From NCBI RefSeq assembly GCF_017912555.1, contig NZ_JAERSD010000003.1, positions 124,001-188,000 on the forward strand: a stretch of DNA of 64,000 nucleotides, written 5' to 3'. A program made the translations under genes and the position numbers. Below are positions 57,564 to 64,000 of this stretch, one piece after another. Below the pieces are notes generated by a model. That model was not told the DNA's origin. It saw nothing but the letters and a program-made list of their open reading frames with translations, and ran no database searches. Position 1 is the stretch's first letter, and each line of letters begins with the position of its first letter. Source of the stretch: Bacillus sp. REN3. GTDB taxonomy: Bacteria > Bacillota > Bacilli > Bacillales > Cytobacillaceae.

Positions 57564-59933
57564 GTGGGAAAACATCCATTCTGCTTCATTCTCTTGGCGT
57601 TTTTCTTGTTAGCTGCTTCCACTCCGGACCGCCTCCAGCATCCGCCTATTCCAGTTGAACCGCCTGGAACCATTATAGTGGCGATTATCCTGACGGAGCA
57701 CCCAGTTTCACGGCGGGAGGCAGCCAGCAAGATCCGCAAATATAAAGGAATTAAATTAAGGCGGATTTTCGAGCATGCAATCAATGGGTTCTCGGTGGAA
57801 GGCCCGATTTCGGAACTGAAGAAACTGAAAGGGAGCAGCAAAATCTTGCACGTTTCCGAGGCAGTGACCTATAAGGCCGACAAGATCGATGTGAAGATCG
57901 ACCCAATTGAAATATCCCCTGGCCATGACCGCCAAAACCAGTCCAACGACAGCACCGACCGAATGCAGGCAGGACACGAGCCTGAACGGTACCGCCCGAG
58001 TAAAAGCTTTACTGATTCGTTCGAAATGATCGGCTCCAATGCTGTACGCGGGATTCTGGATGAAAACGGGGAGAGGCTGACTGGGAAAGGCGTGACAATC
58101 GGGGTTATTGATACAGGCATTGATTATCGCCACCCGGATCTTCGGAAAAATTATGCCGGCGGGAGAGATCTGGTCGATGGAGACAATGACCCGATGGAAT
58201 CAAAAGGTTCGGGATTCGACCATACGCTCCACGGGACGCATGTTGCGGGAGTGATCGCCGCGGACGGCAGGATGAGAGGGATTGCGCCCGAAGCAAAAAT
58301 CGCAGCGTACAGGGCGCTCGGCCCGGGCGGAAGGGGAACGACCGAGCAGGTGCTCGCGGCAATCGACAAAGCGATCGCGGATAAAGTGGATATCCTGAAC
58401 CTGTCGCTCGGCAACGAGGTCAATGGACCGGACCTGCCCATCAGCCTGGCGTTGAACAAAGCTGTCGACAAAGGCATTGTCGCAGTCACCTCATCAGGGA
58501 ACTCCGGTCCGAATCGCTGGACAGTCGGCTCACCGGGGACAGCGTCGAAAGCCATCTCTGTCGGTGCTTCCACGCCGCCGATGAAAATTCCTTATGCTGC
58601 TTTGCCTGGCAAGCAAGAAAAAATCAGGCTTGAACTTTTACAAGGATCGGCTGCCTGGAAGCTTGTCCAAACCCAGGATCTTGTGTTCGCGGGCCTTGGC
58701 ACGAAAGAAGAAATGAAAAACGTTAAAAATAAACTTGTCCTCGTCGAGCGGGGTACATTGACCTTTACTGAAAAGGCAAAAAACGCAGCTGCGGCCGGGG
58801 CAGCTGGCATCATCATCCACAACAACACGAAAGGCCGTTTTTTCGGGAACCTTGAAGAAAGCCTGCCGATTCCGGCAGCCGCGATTTCCAAGGAGGAAGG
58901 GCTGGCATTGAGGAAACGGATCGAGGATGCCACTTCCCTTGTGAGAATCGAGTTAAAAGAGGAACGCGACCTGCTCGCTGATTTCAGTTCCCGCGGCCCG
59001 GTGACCGTGACATGGGAAATCAAGCCGGATGTTGTCGCTCCAGGAGTGGCGATTGTCAGCACGGTTCCCGGCGGTTACCTGAGCCTGCAGGGGACAAGCA
59101 TGGCAGCTCCCCATATCTCAGGAGCATGCGCGCTGATCAAACAGGCGCATCCGGAGTGGGGCCCGGCAGAGATCAAGGCGGCGATCATGAACACCGCGAA
59201 GCAGATAAAGACTCGCAGCGGAAAGCCGTATCGCACCTTTGAACAGGGATCCGGCAGGGTCCGGATTGATGAAGCAGTCAGATCCGAAACCCTGGTAATG
59301 CCCGGGTCGCTTCAGTTCGGCAAATTCCAGCTTGCGGACGACAAGCATCGTCACAAAGCAAAGCTGGAAATAAGGAATACAAGCATGAAGACGAAGCATT
59401 ATTCTTTTTCGATTCCCGAAAAAGCAGCCGGGATCGAGTGGGAACTGCCTCTTTCCTTCACGCTTGGTCCGGATGAAGAGAAAGATGTCGAGATTGCCAT
59501 GAGGGTAAGCCCAAAGTTCCTGGAAAACAAAATCCATGATGGCAGGCTGCTGCTTGATGATGGGAAAAATAGAATAAGCGTCCCGTTTTTGTACGTTCTT
59601 GAAGAGCCTGATTACCCGCGGGTGATGGGGTTTGATTTTGCCCCGGCTGACAATGGGGAAGCCTACCGCTATGAAGTTTATCTGCCGGGAGGCGCCGAGG
59701 AGTTCGGCATTGCCCTTTTCGATCCGGATACATTCCGTTTCGTCCAGTTTCTTGATTGGGGAAGGGAACTCGGGAAGGGAATGGCGGAAAAAGAAATCCC
59801 CCTCGATCAGCTTCCGAGGGAAGGAGTTTACCTTGCCAAGGTTTTTGCGAAAAAAGCGGGAAGGGAAAATATGGTCGAGGCGGTGATCACGATTTCAAAA
59901 CAGGAGCAAAAGATTCGGGCTGGAAGAAAATGA
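57564..59933 (+). CDS. secreted subtilisin-family (S8) serine protease, Vpr-like
   Basis: 789-residue extracellular protease precursor. An N-terminal hydrophobic signal (residues 5-19) and an I9-type propeptide (about 36-110) lead to the S8 domain with D183 (VIDTGIDYRHPDL), H223 (HGTHVAGV), oxyanion N313 and S512 (GTSMAAPHISG). A PA domain is inserted at about 365-465, and an Fn3-like/beta region forms the C-terminus. This layout and length match B. subtilis Vpr. The residue-120 region is polar and may be the processing zone. The GTG start follows AAAGGGAGG by 10 nt. Confidence 0.9.
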   Translation: MGKHPFCFILLAFFLLAASTPDRLQHPPIPVEPPGTIIVAIILTEHPVSRREAASKIRKYKGIKLRRIFEHAINGFSVEGPISELKKLKGSSKILHVSEAVTYKADKIDVKIDPIEISPGHDRQNQSNDSTDRMQAGHEPERYRPSKSFTDSFEMIGSNAVRGILDENGERLTGKGVTIGVIDTGIDYRHPDLRKNYAGGRDLVDGDNDPMESKGSGFDHTLHGTHVAGVIAADGRMRGIAPEAKIAAYRALGPGGRGTTEQVLAAIDKAIADKVDILNLSLGNEVNGPDLPISLALNKAVDKGIVAVTSSGNSGPNRWTVGSPGTASKAISVGASTPPMKIPYAALPGKQEKIRLELLQGSAAWKLVQTQDLVFAGLGTKEEMKNVKNKLVLVERGTLTFTEKAKNAAAAGAAGIIIHNNTKGRFFGNLEESLPIPAAAISKEEGLALRKRIEDATSLVRIELKEERDLLADFSSRGPVTVTWEIKPDVVAPGVAIVSTVPGGYLSLQGTSMAAPHISGACALIKQAHPEWGPAEIKAAIMNTAKQIKTRSGKPYRTFEQGSGRVRIDEAVRSETLVMPGSLQFGKFQLADDKHRHKAKLEIRNTSMKTKHYSFSIPEKAAGIEWELPLSFTLGPDEEKDVEIAMRVSPKFLENKIHDGRLLLDDGKNRISVPFLYVLEEPDYPRVMGFDFAPADNGEAYRYEVYLPGGAEEFGIALFDPDTFRFVQFLDWGRELGKGMAEKEIPLDQLPREGVYLAKVFAKKAGRENMVEAVITISKQEQKIRAGRK

Positions 59934-60027
59934 GTCCAGCCTGGACCTGTTTTGAGACAGGATTTTGGGATGACGGAAACCGGTTTCCTCTTAATGAAAA
60001 GATTGTGAATTTTTTCACCCCAATGGA

Positions 60028-60056
60028 TTGACATTGACAATGGGCTATTGTATGCT
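60028..60056 (+). promoter_or_regulatory. sigma-A promoter of the atp operon
   Basis: -35 TTGACA (60028-60033), 17-bp spacer, -10 TATGCT (60051-60056). A second TTGACA directly follows the first, but at the wrong spacing. The leader is about 120 nt. Confidence 0.8.
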
Positions 60057-60185
60057 TACAAAGGGCATAAAATGATAAGGTTTTCAAAGAAGATTTGCAA
60101 GCATTTTTGAGTGAAAATATTGGTTTTTTGCATAAATATTTTTCACCCCTGATTTCCATTCTCGAATAGTGAGGATGCGTTTTTT

Positions 60186-60407
60186 ATGCGCCAGAACAAC
60201 CGCCACCCATTTCAAGCGATGGCACTCATGTCCGCTATACTATCCCAACTGGTAGGTTCCATTTTAATTGGCATATTTTCCGGAAGATGGCTTGACCGTT
60301 CATTTGGTACAGAGCCACTTTTCTTAATATTCGGATTGCTGATCGGATTGGCGGCAGGAGTCTTTGCCATGCTCCGGCTGGTCCAACACTTCTTTTCAGG
60401 AGAATAA
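60186..60407 (+). CDS. atpZ: AtpZ/AtpI family membrane protein
   Basis: 73-residue protein with two membrane helices (about 13-34 and 43-66) and the GRWLDRSFGTEPLFLIFGLLIG motif of the AtpZ/AtpI family. It heads the ATP synthase operon and probably helps c-ring assembly, perhaps forming a Mg/Ca-linked complex with AtpI as proposed for B. pseudofirmus. GAGGATG is about 9 nt before the ATG. B. subtilis has only atpI at this position, as far as I recall. Confidence 0.82.
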   Translation: MRQNNRHPFQAMALMSAILSQLVGSILIGIFSGRWLDRSFGTEPLFLIFGLLIGLAAGVFAMLRLVQHFFSGE

Positions 60408-60413
60408 GCCACA

Positions 60414-60785
60414 ATGGAAATTAAGGATCTTTATCAGCGCCAGCGCAAATACATATTTACCTTGTTGTCCATATATGTCCTTGGTTACGGCTTTACAAGC
60501 TATCAATCAGTCTTTGCCGGATTGATCCTTGGTACAAGCCTGAGCCTTTTTAATTTATGGCTGCTGGCAAGGAAGATGGAGCGATTTGGGGATTCGGTCG
60601 TCGAAGGGAAGAAGGTCAGGTCGCTGGGAACGATGTCAAGGCTTGCGACAGGGGCTCTCGTAGTGATCATTGCGCTGGAATATCCGGACCGCGTCAACCT
60701 GATTTCTGCTATATTGGGATTAATGACATCCTATCTTGTCATTATGATAGATTTTTTTCTGCATTCTTTTCATTTACGTAGATAG
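60414..60785 (+). CDS. atpI: ATP synthase subunit I (AtpI)
   Basis: 123-residue membrane protein with four hydrophobic segments (around 12-30, 33-52, 74-90 and 96-118). In Bacilli it lies just before atpB and acts as a chaperone for c-ring assembly rather than a catalytic subunit. It starts 6 nt after atpZ; TTTTCAGGAGAATAAG gives the AGGAG site inside the end of atpZ. Confidence 0.88.
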   Translation: MEIKDLYQRQRKYIFTLLSIYVLGYGFTSYQSVFAGLILGTSLSLFNLWLLARKMERFGDSVVEGKKVRSLGTMSRLATGALVVIIALEYPDRVNLISAILGLMTSYLVIMIDFFLHSFHLRR

Positions 60786-60801
60786 CGGGGAAGAGAGGTG
60801 A

Positions 60802-61518
<717 letters not shown>

Positions 61519-61588
61519 TATATACCTGTTCATTCAATGAACAAAACTATATAAATCTTTTTTCATACATTAAAGGAGGAAATTTTAG

Positions 61589-63292
<1,704 letters not shown>

Positions 63293-63301
63293 GATTCGTA
63301 G

Positions 63302-64000
<699 letters not shown>

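Noticed and set aside
61527-61545. GTTCATTCAATGAAC before atpE as a FadR box
   Set aside because: It is a palindrome, but its half-sites do not fit the FadR consensus; it is more likely mRNA structure.

Overview
The window is a 64 kb stretch of low-to-mid-GC Bacillaceae chromosome. It matches the Bacillus subtilis 320-degree region gene for gene in long blocks: ywfL/rsfA, ywfO-ywgA, ywhB-ywhC-ywhD, pbpG, speE-speB, ywiB-argS, uvsE (ywjD)-ywjE-fadF (ywjF), rpoE-pyrG-ywjG-spo0F-fbaA-ywjH-murZ-glpX-rho-rpmE-tdk, prfA-prmC-spoIIR-ywlB-ywlC-mntP-ywlE-rpiB-ywlG-glyA-upp and the atp operon. Sporulation genes (rsfA, pbpG, spo0F, spoIIR), strong AGGAGG ribosome-binding sites and sigma-A/sigma-B promoters identify an endospore former. 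Dispersed GC-rich repeats of a kind I recall from Mesobacillus/Cytobacillus-like genomes fit a Bacillus sensu lato other than B. subtilis. No rRNA, tRNA, CRISPR array, prophage or intact IS element is visible.

Layout. 0-13 kb: lipoylation (lipL), prespore regulator rsfA, HD phosphohydrolase, tautomerase, membrane protease, class A PBP, spermidine genes and a short-chain fatty acid transporter. 13-19 kb: ywiB-argS, a GNAT enzyme, UV endonuclease and a cardiolipin synthase-like enzyme. 19.4-31 kb: an enlarged fatty-acid cluster (fadF, thiolase, hydroxybutyryl-CoA dehydrogenase, two acyl-CoA dehydrogenases, a TetR regulator and fused isobutyryl-CoA mutase icmF), starting at a promoter with a FadR-type operator between -35 and -10. 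B. subtilis has only fadF-acdA-rpoE here. 31-43 kb: delta subunit, CTP synthase with its reiterative-transcription attenuator, Spo0F, glycolytic/gluconeogenic genes, MurA paralogue, Rho, L31 and thymidine kinase. 43-60 kb: lipoprotein, release factor 1 and its methylase, SpoIIR, a globin-cupin pair, GsiB, Sua5/YwlC, Mn exporter, arginine phosphatase, a chemoreceptor, RpiB, YwlG, GlyA, Upp and a Vpr-like protease. 60-64 kb: atpZ/I-B-E-F-H-A, with atpA cut by the window end.

Most genes are ordinary core genes; I found no clearly new multi-gene system. The less expected items are: (i) a Crp/Fnr-type box at exactly -41.5 from the inferred start of the globin-cupin operon; (ii) a repeat-bearing insert of 436 nt between atpE and atpF; (iii) at least nine MITE-like repeat copies, several with recognisable terminal inverted repeats; (iv) three arrays of degenerate units of about 21 bp; (v) a three-way-junction RNA candidate plus intrinsic terminator upstream of the short-chain fatty acid transporter; and (vi) stem-loops without U-tracts in three gaps of the fadF-icmF cluster. 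Chosen start codons rest on ribosome-binding-site spacing and family length. Functional calls come from motif recognition by eye, without database searches.
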